Source: Symbiodinium microadriaticum
Lineage: Eukaryota; Sar; Dinophyceae; Suessiales; Symbiodiniaceae
Length of the DNA: 64,000 nt
Assembly (NCBI GenBank): GCA_001939145.1
Contig: LSRX01000489.1
Span: 37,804 to 101,803, forward strand
Reading direction: 5' to 3'
Made by a program: the position numbers and the translations under genes. Below are positions 12,092 to 23,581 of this stretch, one piece after another. The notes beneath the pieces are model-generated. The model saw only the letters and a list, made by a program, of their open reading frames with translations. It did not search any database and had not been told where the DNA came from. Positions within the stretch are counted from its first letter, which is position 1, and each line of letters starts with the position of its first letter.

Positions 12092-13564
12092 ATGGCGACT
12101 TTGTCAAAGACACTGGTCTCCTTCCTCTGTGCACCTGCCGTAAGAGCTTGTGCCGAAGGTACATGCGGCGACTTTCTTCAATTGGATCTCGCTGTTGGTC
12201 ACAGTAGCCTTGCTGCCGAGAAGATGCCCCAGACACAGTCGGCTTCGCATCCCTGGCCACATGCTCGCGGGAAGGTTCCGGGGCAGTTCGGTACTACCGA
12301 CGTCGTTTTGCCCTTGCCAAACGGCCCGGCAAACTGGACGTGGCACAATCCGAGCGGCCAGTGGGAAGACATGGTGGCAGGGGGCACGGTCATCGATGTT
12401 GATAAAAATCTGTACCTCATGACGATGTGGGGATTGTGGAAGTTTTCGCCTTCAGGTGAGTTGCTGTGGTACTACTCTACGCCAGGTCGCTCAGACAACG
12501 AGCCCTTCCTGAGTGGAGATAGACTCTTTGGATCCACCACAACCGGCTATGTCTTCGCGGTCGACAGGCACACTGGCCATGAAGTCTGGTCGAAGAAGGT
12601 GGCGGAGAGAGCAGGTGGGGATGCAGCTTATCCCGCTGCCTTCGACGGAGTCTTCGTTGTCGCCTCCTCAAAGTTTGAGGGCACTCCGGAGTTCCTTCCT
12701 GGAGGGAACACCAAGGTTTTTGGAATGAGCGTGGACACGGGAGATCAGCTCTGGGAGTACGAGGCCGATGCAACGCTCTGGAATCTGACGCCACTCTTCC
12801 CGGAGGATGACACCGTCGTCTTTATGTCCGCCGAGGGCAACGTCTATCGCCTGGGTTTGAAGAATGGCACATTGATCTACAGAACGAATGTGAACAGGAC
12901 GTCGGGCACCTTTACGGACGGAGGGGCAGTGATTGGTCCGAACAAGATCATCTACACCTGCAGCAACCTCGGAACTGGCAAGCCTTCGCAACCAGGCATG
13001 GTACGAGCCTTCGGGCTGGAAAGGGGGAACTTAATCTGGGAGCACATGCTCTCGGAACCTTGCTGTACCTTCCCTGCAGTGGGACATGTCAAGGGTTCAG
13101 ATTCTCTCGCGGTGGTGGTAGCGCCTGGGGCCTTTTCTGGTGGCTTTCACGAGGAAGGCAGCGTGGTGGCTTTGAATGCCGAGACTGGGGACATGTTGTG
13201 GAAATTCAATGCGGCACCGTACAACTTTCCTTTTGCTGCCGGAGACGGTCAGCGCACTCTGCACCTTGTCATGCACGGGCCCTCGCCACACCTCATTCGC
13301 CAGATCTGCCTTCCGGCGCATTGGAGTGCTCCTGCAATCACCGGTGACGGCACCGTCTACATCGGGCGGATGGACGGAAAGCTCTATGTCGTGCATGGCG
13401 CCCTAGCTGGAGACGAAGTGGGGGAGCTGACGAAGGATCCCGAGACCGGTGTTCACGCCCAAGTCTTGAAGGTTGGCAGTGCCCCAGTACACGGTGCGCT
13501 GGGCTTTGCTGACGGTCTCTTGAGTTATGCCACCTGCGACTCACTTTATGTATGGCAGGCGTGA
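12092..13564 (+). CDS. Secreted PQQ-type beta-propeller protein, intronless
   Basis: Uninterrupted 490-codon ORF. Residues 1-22 look like a signal peptide: Lys6, the hydrophobic stretch LVSFLCAPAV, and an Ala-Cys-Ala end. The rest is a series of PQQ-like propeller blades with the usual GxVYAxDxxTGxxxW pattern: residues about 152-166 (GYVFAVDRHTGHEVW), 207-221, 249-263, 302-316, 356-370 and 418-434. Such blades occur in BamB-like proteins and in quinoprotein dehydrogenases. I see no obvious PQQ ligands or catalytic Asp pattern, so a scaffold or binding role is as likely as an enzyme. Cysteines at 324-325 and possible N-glycosylation sites (NWT, NLT, NGT, NRT) suit an exported protein. Start: TGA directly precedes this ATG in frame. 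The lack of introns contrasts with the other genes here and suggests retroposition or transfer from bacteria. Confidence 0.88.
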   Translation: MATLSKTLVSFLCAPAVRACAEGTCGDFLQLDLAVGHSSLAAEKMPQTQSASHPWPHARGKVPGQFGTTDVVLPLPNGPANWTWHNPSGQWEDMVAGGTVIDVDKNLYLMTMWGLWKFSPSGELLWYYSTPGRSDNEPFLSGDRLFGSTTTGYVFAVDRHTGHEVWSKKVAERAGGDAAYPAAFDGVFVVASSKFEGTPEFLPGGNTKVFGMSVDTGDQLWEYEADATLWNLTPLFPEDDTVVFMSAEGNVYRLGLKNGTLIYRTNVNRTSGTFTDGGAVIGPNKIIYTCSNLGTGKPSQPGMVRAFGLERGNLIWEHMLSEPCCTFPAVGHVKGSDSLAVVVAPGAFSGGFHEEGSVVALNAETGDMLWKFNAAPYNFPFAAGDGQRTLHLVMHGPSPHLIRQICLPAHWSAPAITGDGTVYIGRMDGKLYVVHGALAGDEVGELTKDPETGVHAQVLKVGSAPVHGALGFADGLLSYATCDSLYVWQA

Positions 13565-14340
13565 GCACACGGAATCTGCGATGTGTGCTGGCAAGGGTGT
13601 AGATGTCCATTTGCGCAGCAGTGTAGCAATGCCGCATGTGCCACGCCAGCTCTTGAAAACTCGCCATCTTGCCAATTTGACAGCAGCCTTGCCGAAGTTG
13701 TTTCAAGCTTTCAGCATAGGGGGAGACATGCTGGACAGCTTAAACTGTTGACAGGGACACGAGTTGTAAATACTTATAGCCCCAATTAGGCCACCTATGC
13801 CTATAACCTCACTTGCTACCAGTAAGTCCCATGATCGCCCAAGTAGTATGCTTCATCTTAGAGCCTACCAGCGACCAAAGCTTCGCCTGCCAGGCCATAG
13901 CTGGGGACACAGGAGGCCCCCCGGTGCCGGAGATCTTGCGAAGCAGCAGCGGCACCCATATTGTAGACCATCAATACGAAGATCCTTAGGTGGAGGGAGT
14001 GTGAGGATCAGCTTGGTGTTTGCTGGCTTGGTGTCTTTCAGGCTTGCTGAGCTGAACAAGTCGAGTTTCCGGTTGTGAAATCGGGACATTGACGCGCACC
14101 GCGTATGTGAATAGGTACCTGGGCTGGGGAGGTCCCGTTTATCGGGTCCTGATTGTGAGGTTGACGTACCCTGTTTTGGGATGCGGCTAGGCGCTCTGTT
14201 TTTAGAGGACCACCCATATAGAGCAACCATTTGAGCACACGAGTATATGTTTGGAATACTAAATGGAGAGTTCTGAAGTATTTAATTACAGGAGAGGTAC
14301 AGCTTCAGCAAGTGTGTACATCATATGAACAAGTAATGCA
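13565..14340. other. 3' spacer of the beta-propeller gene
   Basis: No AATAAA signal is evident after the stop (it is generally absent in dinoflagellates). Short ORFs on both strands have no recognisable motif. Confidence 0.4.
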
Positions 14341-14362
14341 TGCATTCAAGTGTATGTGAACA

Positions 14363-14416
14363 TGTGTGTGTGTGTGTATATATATTCATATATAGACACA
14401 CACACACACACACACG
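14363..14416. repeat. (GT)n/(CA)n microsatellite with internal symmetry
   Basis: About eight GT units, a short TATATTCATATATAG core, then about nine CA units. The two halves are inverted and could form a hairpin. Confidence 0.85.
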
Positions 14417-14589
14417 CACATCCATCTGGGTGTACATCCAGATCGAATCTAACCCTAAATCCTTCCTTCTTCCTTCCTTCAGTGCTAGCCGCTAGCCCTT
14501 GCAATCGCAGCCGCGTCCTCGTCGGTGGCTGCTGCCGCGGCAGACGCTGCACGGAAGTCTTCAGCAGAGGCAGGCGGAAGAGGCGTTAA

Positions 14590-15345
14590 GGTTGGGGGTT
14601 TGGGTTTAGGTATTAGGGATTCGGGGTTGGGGTTTAGGGACTAGGGTTTAGGGCTTATGGATTAGAGGCTTGATTTTGAGCCATGCTTGTCGAAGCACAT
14701 CGTACCGATGTAAGTGAGACACCGAGAGCCTCACCTGAGCCAGAAGACCGCCAAATCGAAGCCCTAAACCCGAAACCCGCATTTTCAAACCCAAACCCTA
14801 CTCTCTCAACCCCAAACCCTAAAACCCTAAACCCTAAACCCCCAACCCCATTGCTGGGTATGGGGTTGATTCCTTAGGTGCAGTGGCTCCCGTCATCAAG
14901 CCTCAGCCAGATCGGCCTTTCTGACTCCCCAGGGCTGACGAAAAAGGGGCGATTAAAAAAAAAAACCAACCCCAAACTCTCAACCCCAAGCCCTAAAACC
15001 CTAAAGCCCTAAACCCGAAACTTTAAGCTTCCCAGCTACGAGGCGCGCGCGGCCGCAGAGCGCGCTGCAGCTCTGGCTGCTGCCGTGGGAGAACGCAGCG
15101 GTCAGATTCCAAGACTTTGCGGGTTTTGGGAAGTTAAGGGTTTAGGGGTCAGGGATGTTTAGGGATGTTTTTGGGATGTTAACAAGTTTTGGGGTCAAAG
15201 GGTCAGGGCAGGCATAGGGTTTCGGGTTCCAGGGATCTTTCGGGTTGGAAGCTGGCGTTTTAAGCTCCAAGGCTTCCGGCTCTCTGGCTTTGCCTGCGAC
15301 CTTGCCCGGATGCAGGGCCTGTGGGGTTTAGGGTTTAGGGTTTAA
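14590..15345. repeat. Telomere-like tracts in both orientations
   Basis: TTTAGGG-like units at about 14590-14660, CCCTAAA-like units at about 14760-14855 and 14960-15020, then TTTAGGG-like units again at 15120-15345. Between them lie short GC-rich segments of the kind that form exons elsewhere in the window. None was identified. Confidence 0.85.
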
Positions 15346-17564
15346 TGTTGAAATCCCGAGAAACCGCATACTGAAAGTTCTGGGCGAGGGTTGGCCATTC
15401 AACAATTTGCAGCCCCCAATCCTAACACATGAAGGCCCCGAGTAAAACAGTCATTCAGCATAAACGGGAATCCCAACTTTTGTGTCACAAGCCGGCCAGC
15501 ACTTTCCTAGAGCCAAGCCCCACAACAGTTTCGGCTCGAACTTGCCCCAGTCTGCCAGGTACCTCGGATCCCACGTCCGATGCCATCGATTCAGCCTCAG
15601 ATGGGAATTCTGGCCGAACGGGGGCCTGCCATGGTCTGTAAAGCCGAAGACTGGCCAAGTGTTGGTTACCGCATACCTGCCTTCAACAATTCTTCTGGCA
15701 GGCTGGTCTTGGTGTGGTGGGCTACTCAGAGCTTCAACATGGCTCAGGGATGCATATAGGGCAGTGTAAGCAAACGTTTGCCGCAGTCTTGTTTCGGAGT
15801 TGCCGCAAATATGATCCCACAAATGGGCACGTAGCCGTGGCATATGGTGGGGAATTTTGGGCTGTTGCTCGATCATCCAGACATATTCAGACTGCACCAC
15901 CTAGCTGGCTGGGGTTGCCTTGCTCGCAGCATGCAGGGCGAATTTTTGTGATGAGGTGCCAGGTAGCATCCATACAGCTCATTTTTTTGGCAGAGGGACG
16001 TATGTAGGGTGAAAGAGTCGGCAAGGGTCCTTCCACAGATATGAGATTCACCGCTTCACCTTCGAAGCTCCCTGTCACATGTATCAAAAATAGAGCTTCC
16101 GGTTTGTGGAGGTCTAGCAAGTTCCGTTTGTCATTCACTTGAGACATTTGCGGCTTATGTCTGAATCAGACGGCTAGACAAAGGACACCACACCGGCATT
16201 ATCCATAGCACGAGCTTCTTGATAGCTCAGAGTGTGGGTAAGGACTGGGCGGCGTGGAGCGCAGGCGCCGAAATTGACCGAAGCAATAGCCTCAGTTGCT
16301 GCTATTGTTCAGGTCCGCGGTTGGCATGTTTGTTTGTCACTTTGTTCTTTGAACCCTGAGCTATTAAACCCTAAACCCAAACTCGGCCTGAGTTTGGCAG
16401 ACATCGCTGTTTGGACCCCGCATAGGTACGTAATCTTGAACCTTCGGTTGCCTGTCCGAAACTGAGCATATGTAACTTATGTAACCTCACGCAAGACGGC
16501 GGAAGTGCGCAAGGAAAACTATTCCAGGTCCCATTTCTGAATTTGGTTACAAGTACAGCCACTCTTGCCGATTTCGGCTTCCCGCAGTAGATATCCGCCA
16601 GCTGCTCTGCAAGACGGAGGGAGAAGCGCCTGAATGTGAATGCCGCCAGCAGGTCCAGAAGGAGAGCCGTTGACGCAAGCACGCATAACCGGCAATACCA
16701 GCAGCAAGGAACGCAAGCAATGCTCTAAACCCCCAAACGCTGCATCCCAGAACTTCGGCCCCAAAGCTCCGCTCTCTCCGGAATCCGAAGTCCTAGAGCG
16801 TTCGGGGCCAAATGCCCTCAAGGCCAGAGCTCTGGCGGCCTGGGGCGGAGCTTGCTGGGACGCCTTGGCCGCTGGATCTAAAGCTGATGATGTAGAGCGC
16901 TGTAGGGCTGTAAGGCCGTAAGGGTTGCTATGGGGGATACTGTAGCGGTTACGATGGAGAGAACTACAAGGGGTCGCTACACCGAGTGCTACAAGCATAC
17001 ACGAAAATGACCCGTTGCCACATGTGATGCTATGTGTAAGGATTTAAAGAGGAGCTGTACTCTCCTGAGGGGGTGCGGGGTAAGGGAGAGCACTTCTTTT
17101 TGCTCCACCCCATGCAGATCTCTGTCGAGTAACGTTGTGTTCTGATTGTCTTTGGTGTTCTGATTGGTGGATGTCGTAGCTAACCCTCCTGACGCTTCAA
17201 CTGTCGACGAGGCAGAGTTCTTGCCACATTGGTTCCCGTGACAAGAACGTGGGGCGCTGAAGCTTGCGATGTGCACGCCCTGCAGTGTAAACACGCAGGT
17301 GCAAACTCGCCGAATTGCACTGAAGTATTCTGAAGAATGCAGGCGTACGTAGCCCACTCTGGACGTTGGCTGTAATGTCACCACGAGGAGAGCTCAGCCG
17401 AAGTTCCCCTTTGAGTGGAGATGTTCAGGTTCCTTGGCGCCGCATCCCATTCGCCAGAGGTCGTCCTGACCTGGGAGACCGGGCCCCCATCGAGGTGCGC
17501 GACACCTAGACCGGAGAAAAGCACCATGTCTTCCATCCGGCCAGGGTGGGGTTGACCCTCGCAG
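15346..17564. other. Mostly uncharacterised; possible short exons
   Basis: A 48-bp stretch at about 16268-16315 is bounded by AG/G and CAG/GT and reads APKLTEAIASVAAIVQ. 16735-16915 is an open, alanine-rich segment. A 149-codon antisense ORF at 15451-15900 has no motif. None of these is strong enough to annotate alone. Confidence 0.3.
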
Positions 17565-18336
17565 GTGCTTCGCGTTGGATTTGCCGCGGGGCTCGCTTGC
17601 CATCCGCTTCTCTCGAGATATTCGTCCCAGCCATGTGGTGAGCCCGCAGAAGTGATGGAACTTCTCTGTTGTCATTCCTGTGCCACTCTTCTGACATCCT
17701 GCTAGGGTCGTGGCTGTCCGCTTTCCGGGTCATGTGATTGCAGAATATGGTTCACTGCTCCAAAGCCAGGATGTGTTCCTGTTGCAGCTGTAGATTGGCT
17801 CGAAAGCTAAGCTGAAGGACTGTTGTTTGCTCATGTGTCGCTATGCTGCGTAAAACGCTGCTCGTCCTTGGCTGCTTTGGCTATGTTCCCCGGACCAGTG
17901 TTAGTATCGGTAGTGGATGCAGTACACTTTCAGAGGTGTACTCGAGGCTTTGGCCCAGCTAAGGCAGTTCGCCCAGCAGAGGCAGTTCGCGCGACGAACA
18001 ACATGACGGGAAACTCGCAAGGAATGGAGGATCGAGTGCAAAAGCTTCTTTGCAACTACGGCTTGCTTACAACTTGCCTGACGCTCGGAGCTGCACAGAG
18101 CATGGTTGTTGTGCAAGTCCAGTTCTACATCGAAATCTAGAACATATCCCCTTGCTGCTGGTGTCAGTCACCACCGATGATCCTTTGGGTCGGATTGGTT
18201 CTCACTCGCAGATTTGGTTGCGAGGGATGCAGAGTTGAGTAGCACTTCAATGTTCCTGTGGCCAGAGGTGTTTGCGTTCCCAATTGGTGCAAGGATTGCA
18301 CAGCAAGTTCTGCAAGGAGTCATAGGCGAATGCTGA
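17565..18336 (+). CDS. Candidate multi-exon gene fragment, unrecognised
   Basis: Four + strand open stretches with protein-like composition. 17565-17700 follows a GCAG/G acceptor. 17706-17787 reads VVAVRFPGHVIAEYGSLLQ. 17823-18110 includes MEDRVQKLLCNYGLLTTCL and a hydrophobic run, as in a membrane segment. 18181-18336 reads DWFSLADLVARDAELSSTSM and then FLWPEVFAFPIGARIAQQVL, ending in TGA. The last two suggest a membrane protein with N-terminal helices, but I cannot name the family or prove that they belong together. Confidence 0.4.
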
Positions 18337-18419
18337 TGTGGTATCGTTGCAGACTGTGTGTACGCCACGTGGCCCGGTTGCCCTCTTCGTCTTTGTCCAC
18401 CCAGCCCGGAACTTTAGAC

Positions 18420-18560
18420 CTGACAGAAACCCTAAACCCTAGAGCCCCAGCCAAACCCTAACCCCTAAACCCTTTAGCCCTAAACCCTAGAACCCAAGAG
18501 CCCTAAACGCAAAATCATAAATCCTAAAGGCTTTTCTAGCACCCTAGAGCCCTGAATCCA
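18420..18560. repeat. Telomere-like CCCTAAA tract
   Basis: About ten degenerate CCCTAAA units interspersed with variants such as CCCTAGA and CCCTAAC. Confidence 0.9.
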
Positions 18561-18636
18561 AGCCATCTCCGGCGTGCTCCCACCCTCGGGAAGCTGAGCA
18601 GCTCACGGCCTTCAAGCCAGCGAGTCCCAGAACAGC

Positions 18637-19660
18637 CAGTGCAAAATACTATAATGTGATACTGTAATGTACTACAATGTACTATAATATACTATACTAT
18701 ATTAGACCCTACAGCACTACACACGGTGCTCAACGATGCTTGCTATCCCATACTGTCATACTGTCCTGTACACCTTTATTCATCATCTTTGCTATCCAAA
18801 ACTATCCTATTGGCCATCTTATCCTATGCTGCACTATCCGGTGTCCTGTTCTATCCTGTGCTATCTTATACTATCCTATCGGATCCCGCTCCTATCCCAT
18901 CCTATGCTGCGCTATGCTACACTAGCGCCAATACTTGCACACCATCTTGTACGGATACGAATACTGGTACTCATACTGATACTCCTACTATACTCATACT
19001 AATACTCATACTAATACTCATACTAATACTCATACTAATGCTCATACGAATGTTAACGCTAATGCTAGGCTAGTGCTAACACTAGTACATATTAATGCTA
19101 ATCCTTATGCTCATGCTAATACAATTACTAATGCCTTGCTGATACCAATACGAATACTAGTACGAATGCTAACACCAAGACGAGTACTAATGCTGATACT
19201 GATTGTCATATTAATTCGTACTTATACTCGTACTGACGCTAAAGCTAGCGCAATGCTGCTTCGAATACTGACACGAATACTAGTACTAGTAACAGTACCG
19301 GCACCAATACTTATATTATATATATTCACACGAATACAAATACTATACCACATTGTGCCATACTAATTCTCGACTATTCACATCAGACCAGACCATACAT
19401 ACCATACCATACTATGCTATACTAGACTAAACCATACTAGACTATACTATACTACACTACACTACGCTATTATACTGTACTTTGCTATGCTACACCTTAC
19501 TATACCGTATACTATACTAGACCATGCCGGAGCATACTAGACAAGCCAGAGCATAGCATACCGGAGTGGAGCATCGAGTAGCATACCATACCATCCTATA
19601 CTATACGTAGTATACGATACTATACGATCATAGCTGCTACAACAAACTATATAGTGTTCC
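18637..19660. repeat. ACTAT/ATACT-rich low-complexity kilobase
   Basis: About 1 kb made of very degenerate pentamer- and hexamer-like words (ACTAT, ATACT, TACTAA, CCATACT). Parts are nearly periodic (ACTAATACTCAT at about 18975-19040). It is unlike the pure microsatellites nearby: the word is conserved but the period drifts. The long ORFs inside it are repeat translation. Confidence 0.85.
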
Positions 19661-19697
19661 CGACGGGATTTCCGCCTCGCAAATCTGGAAGCCTCAG

Positions 19698-19862
19698 GAA
19701 GAGCTCGGGCTAGACCCGTTGCCCCATCCTTGCTGCGAGAAAAGCAAGTGCGCTGCCATCAACAAGAATGCCGACTGCACAGCAACTCGGAGTAATGGAC
19801 TGAAGCATGGAGCCGAACTCCTGGAAGTCAAGGAGTTTGGGTCAGAAATGTGGGAACTATAG
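19698..19862 (+). CDS. Terminal exon, unrecognised protein
   Basis: Follows CTCAG and reads 54 codons to TAG. The composition is clearly protein-like, with two Cys pairs (PHPCCEKSKC and a later Cys) and an acidic C-terminus (LLEVKEFGSEMWEL). There is no ATG. Upstream exons would have to lie beyond the ACTAT tract. Family unknown. Confidence 0.45.
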   Translation, partial: EELGLDPLPHPCCEKSKCAAINKNADCTATRSNGLKHGAELLEVKEFGSEMWEL

Positions 19863-19989
19863 GCTTGGATATGATCATATGCCATCCTAGTCTATATTAT
19901 GCTACAACATGCTGTAATGTACGGGTTTAGGGTTTAGAATCGAAGCCTTCAGTCCGGGTCGTTGCATCCTGACCTTGATGAGGTGCAGT

Positions 19990-20996
19990 GTCACGTGGCC
20001 TTCCGACCACCGCCAGAGGGTGTTGGGGTCGACATGTTCCTACCGCGACTGGGGCTGCAGCGAGTTAAGAGCGGTTGGGGGTTTCGAGACTGGGTTGGAA
20101 GTGACAGAGCTTGAGGGAGCCGTGGAAGACACTCAGCCGTGCGGCTCAGCTTGGCCCGAAAGCTGAGGAGGGAGTGTGCAGAGCCCATGACCGCCATCAA
20201 GCCATATGTCACGCCGAACCGCCTGCGACCTACTGCCGTCGCCTGGGGCGAGCCCAACGAGAAGGCCGGACAACTTGAAAGCACATGCCATGTGCCAGAA
20301 AAGGTTCGAACAGGCACCTCAACTGAAGATAACCCATGATGCCAGTGAGATCTCTTGCAACAAAGGTCGCTCGTGGCCCAGCGTAGTGTGCAGTCTGCCA
20401 AGTCCCAAGCAGGTGTTGGCTTTTAAAGGGAAGCGCTTGGACATCAGTGGCCAGGCTGACGTTGGTGTTTGCACAGTGAGCACGGGGCGGCATACCGCGC
20501 CTGCAACTATTACCAAAAAAAGGTACCATAAGGTACCGTCAGAAAAGGCTCACTGCTTACAAGCAGAACCAGAAGATCCAAAGCTGCTGCAGTCAAGATG
20601 TGCTTGGCCCCTAAACCATACGCCCTAAACCTTAGACCTACTCCTCGTCCACCCTGGCACCCTTGTGCTCGAAATCCTGACCCCGAGCCGAGGTGACGGA
20701 GATGGTCCAGGGGCTCTGATGGTGACGTGCTGAGTTTCCTTCTATAGGTTGTTTCTGATAAGTTTTTTTTAGCTTCTATGGGTTCTGAGAAGGGTTCTAC
20801 AAGGATTGTGCCAGGGTTCAGAAAGATGTTTCAGGGCCTCAGGAGTGTTCTACCAGCATTCTACAGGGGTTACTATACATCCGGAGCTGCACCCTGATAC
20901 TGGGAGCAGGTTTCTCGGCAGGAGCTAGCAGCCACCTGCATGGCTGTCCCTTTTGCTTCCGAAAAGGCCTCCAGCGTTGCTGCACTCTGCTGAGGG
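19990..20996. other. No confident gene
   Basis: ORFs overlap on both strands (136 codons - at 19991-20401; 140 codons + at 20206-20628) with no motif. A + strand open stretch at about 19978-20110 has plausible composition. I cannot choose between strands. Confidence 0.3.
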
Positions 20997-21134
20997 TAAT
21001 ATAGGGGCATACATAATTACCAATACTATTTAGGGGGTTCCTTATTATGTTTATAGTGTAATAGACCCCAAAACCCGATTCTATGTCCGATCACACCCCA
21101 AAACCCGATTCTAATTATTAAGCCCCCTACATTA
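20997..21134. mobile_element. MITE-like element, copy A
   Basis: About 138 bp bounded by imperfect inverted termini TAATATAGGGGC and GCCCCCTACATTA. Inside, the 18-mer ACCCCAAAACCCGATTCT occurs twice. The same terminal and subterminal words recur at 38298, 58671 and 63882. There is no coding capacity. Confidence 0.6.
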
Positions 21135-21404
21135 TCACGATGTTGCCGTGTTTTGGAGTTTCTTGCCAGGGGTACAGACAATAATGAGGAAGCACCTTTC
21201 TCAGTAGTTGAATGATTGTCATAATCATCGGAAGTACCAGACATGTCTCTGCAGATGCCAGGCTCAAGCAGCTGGAACTTCACAACATGGACATGGGACT
21301 TCCTGAAACGACAGCCTTGAACCCGAAATGGCAACATCTAAGCAAGACCCTAACGCCTAAACCCCTTAAACCATGAAGCCCATTTTTAGCCTCGAAGTTG
21401 TGAG

Positions 21405-21488
21405 ACTTTGCTTAGGGAGGCCGCCCAGTGGCATGCATGGACCATCCGTAGCATGGAAGTCATCATCACAGGCCTGTCGTCTGAGTGA
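21405..21488 (+). CDS. Terminal exon, unrecognised
   Basis: After an AG acceptor, 27 codons read TLLREAAQWHAWTIRSMEVI and a short tail to TGA. The composition is convincing, but the exon is too short to assign. Confidence 0.35.
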   Translation, partial: TLLREAAQWHAWTIRSMEVIITGLSSE

Positions 21489-22023
21489 CCGGTAGGACTC
21501 GGTAGGACGAGATTGAGGTTGAGAGATGCAAGGTGCAGGATGGCAAGAAAGCTGGGGCTGCCATCCATAAAGTCGCAGTTCACACAGCTTTGAGTGCCAA
21601 GACCCTGCAACTCAAGTCGCCGGACGCCTTTACGCGCAATTCAACCCATGCTCCGTGTTTTCATTCTCCACTTGGCACCATCTGTCCTGCGCCCAAGCCT
21701 TCAGCCTCTAGTACAACACCCTGCGCCTCAAACCCGAGACCTGGAAACCCAAACTGTAGCTTCAGACAAGAAGGGACTCGAATATAGACCCCCAAGCAGC
21801 GCGATCCTCATTCCAAAGACCCTTCATCAGGGAGCCCGGATTCTAAGAAAGCTCCTACTCCCAACCATAGACCCTACACCCAACACCCCTTAAGTCCTAA
21901 ACCCCCAAACCCTTCCTTGCCAAAAGCCCCTGAAAGCTGAACGTCGGGAGGCGGTCAGGGCTTCCTGGGCCAGGAACTCTGCAGGCTCCGGCTCAACTGA
22001 ATAAATAGATGCCCAATACGTGG

Positions 22024-22026
<3 letters not shown>

Positions 22027-22094
<68 letters not shown>

Positions 22095-22142
22095 TATACA
22101 TATATACGTATATATGTATATGTTTGTGTATCTGTATATGTG

Positions 22143-22191
<49 letters not shown>

Positions 22192-22192
22192 T

Positions 22193-22235
<43 letters not shown>

Positions 22236-22240
22236 ATATC
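22027..22240. repeat. Compound TA / TATG / TATATG microsatellite
   Basis: About 20 TA units, then TATG units, then a long array of the hexamer TATATG with few interruptions. Confidence 0.95.
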
Positions 22241-22269
22241 TATGCTTGTGTTTGTTTGGGTGAGAGGGT

Positions 22270-22530
22270 TTGGCTTTGGGGTTTAAGGCTCAGGGTTAGG
22301 GTGGGGGCGTTTAGGGTCCAGAGCGTAAGGCTCAGAGGTTCAAGGCTACAGGCCTAAACCCTGAGCCCTAAACCAGCAAGCCGACAGTTAGAAGAAAGAC
22401 GAAGCTTGAGGGATTCAGGGTTGTTCGAGCGTGGCTCAAGTCTCCCATCTTTGGCGGTTTGGGGCTCAGGGTTTGCGCTTTAGGGCTCGGGGATTCGGCT
22501 TCAGAGCTCAGGGTTTAGGGGAACCAACAA
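22270..22530. repeat. Telomere-like TTTAGGG/GGCTCAGGG tract
   Basis: Degenerate units mixing GGGTTTAGG with GGCTCAGGG variants, with a short CCCTAAA stretch inside. Confidence 0.8.
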
Positions 22531-22945
22531 TCGGCAGTCACAAGCCATTGTGTTGACGAGTCTCCACTTCCTAGACCCTGCATGTACACTATAGCTACTT
22601 GCTTATTTGTTTCTATTCTGCTCATCATGCATTCCTCTTCCTGTCCTGTTGCCATTTCCCAACGCCCCCATCGAATCTGGACCAGCACAGAGCCCAAAAG
22701 CTCCGTGCCTCCAGCCATCCGTCCTTGTGACCGCTCGCAATGCTGCGGACCAAAACAACAACCGTCACGAAGATTCCGGCTCCAAGCAACCCCCCATCAC
22801 CCGCTCAACATGACTCTTCTGGGTGCTTAAACGATACCTATCACGAGGATTGAGCACCCACCGCAACGAGACCGCACTAGCCCGGGAGGGGGTGGGGGCC
22901 GGAACGCCACACACCTGATTAAAAGAGTCAGGCGTAGGTGTAGAA

Positions 22946-23033
22946 TATATAGATATAGATATAGATAGATATAGATATAGATATATATATATATATATAT
23001 ATATCTGTCTGTCTGTCTGTCTGTCTGGCTGGC

Positions 23034-23064
<31 letters not shown>

Positions 23065-23180
23065 ATGAATGTATGTATGTATGTATGTATGTTTGTTTGT
23101 ATGTATGTATGTAGGTATGTATGTATGTATGTATGTAGGTATGTTTGTATATGTGTGTATATATATATATATATACACAT
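22946..23180. repeat. Compound GATATA / TA / CTGT / TATG microsatellite
   Basis: Adjacent short arrays, each related to the next by one base change, as expected from stepwise microsatellite conversion. Confidence 0.95.
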
Positions 23181-23581
23181 GTGTGTGTGTCTGTGTGCGG
23201 TGTCCGGGCCTAGAGAATGCAGCAGCACCATCGGTCCTACAGTTGTTGCAGTTCAGTATAACAGTGCGTAGCAGCAGTAAGTTACGATCCCCGTTGGTCA
23301 TGTCGGATCTTCTGGTTGTTTGCGCGGAGAGCATGACTTGCCTTTGAAGCCTTTGGAAGAGGTGCAGGGTCTGTGTCCTCGGATGTCAAATCTTGGGGCC
23401 CGAGAGATTAGTGCAATATCGTCATGGAAGATGGTAAAGCACAACCACTTTCATCTGTGGAGCCCCGTCAGGAACCGAAGTTCGGTACACAAGTATCCCG
23501 AAGCAAACTGGCTTTGCGGATGGCGCGCCCTCCGCCCCGACGAATCTGTTTAGTACCCGCTTGAAGCTCCGTTTCTGCCAG

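Noticed and set aside
12104-13706. Antisense and out-of-frame ORFs over the propeller gene
   Set aside because: Shadows of a long GC-rich coding region; none has a motif, whereas the + frame has regular PQQ blades.
15451-15900. 149-codon antisense ORF
   Set aside because: No motif, unhelpful composition, and opposite to every supported gene.
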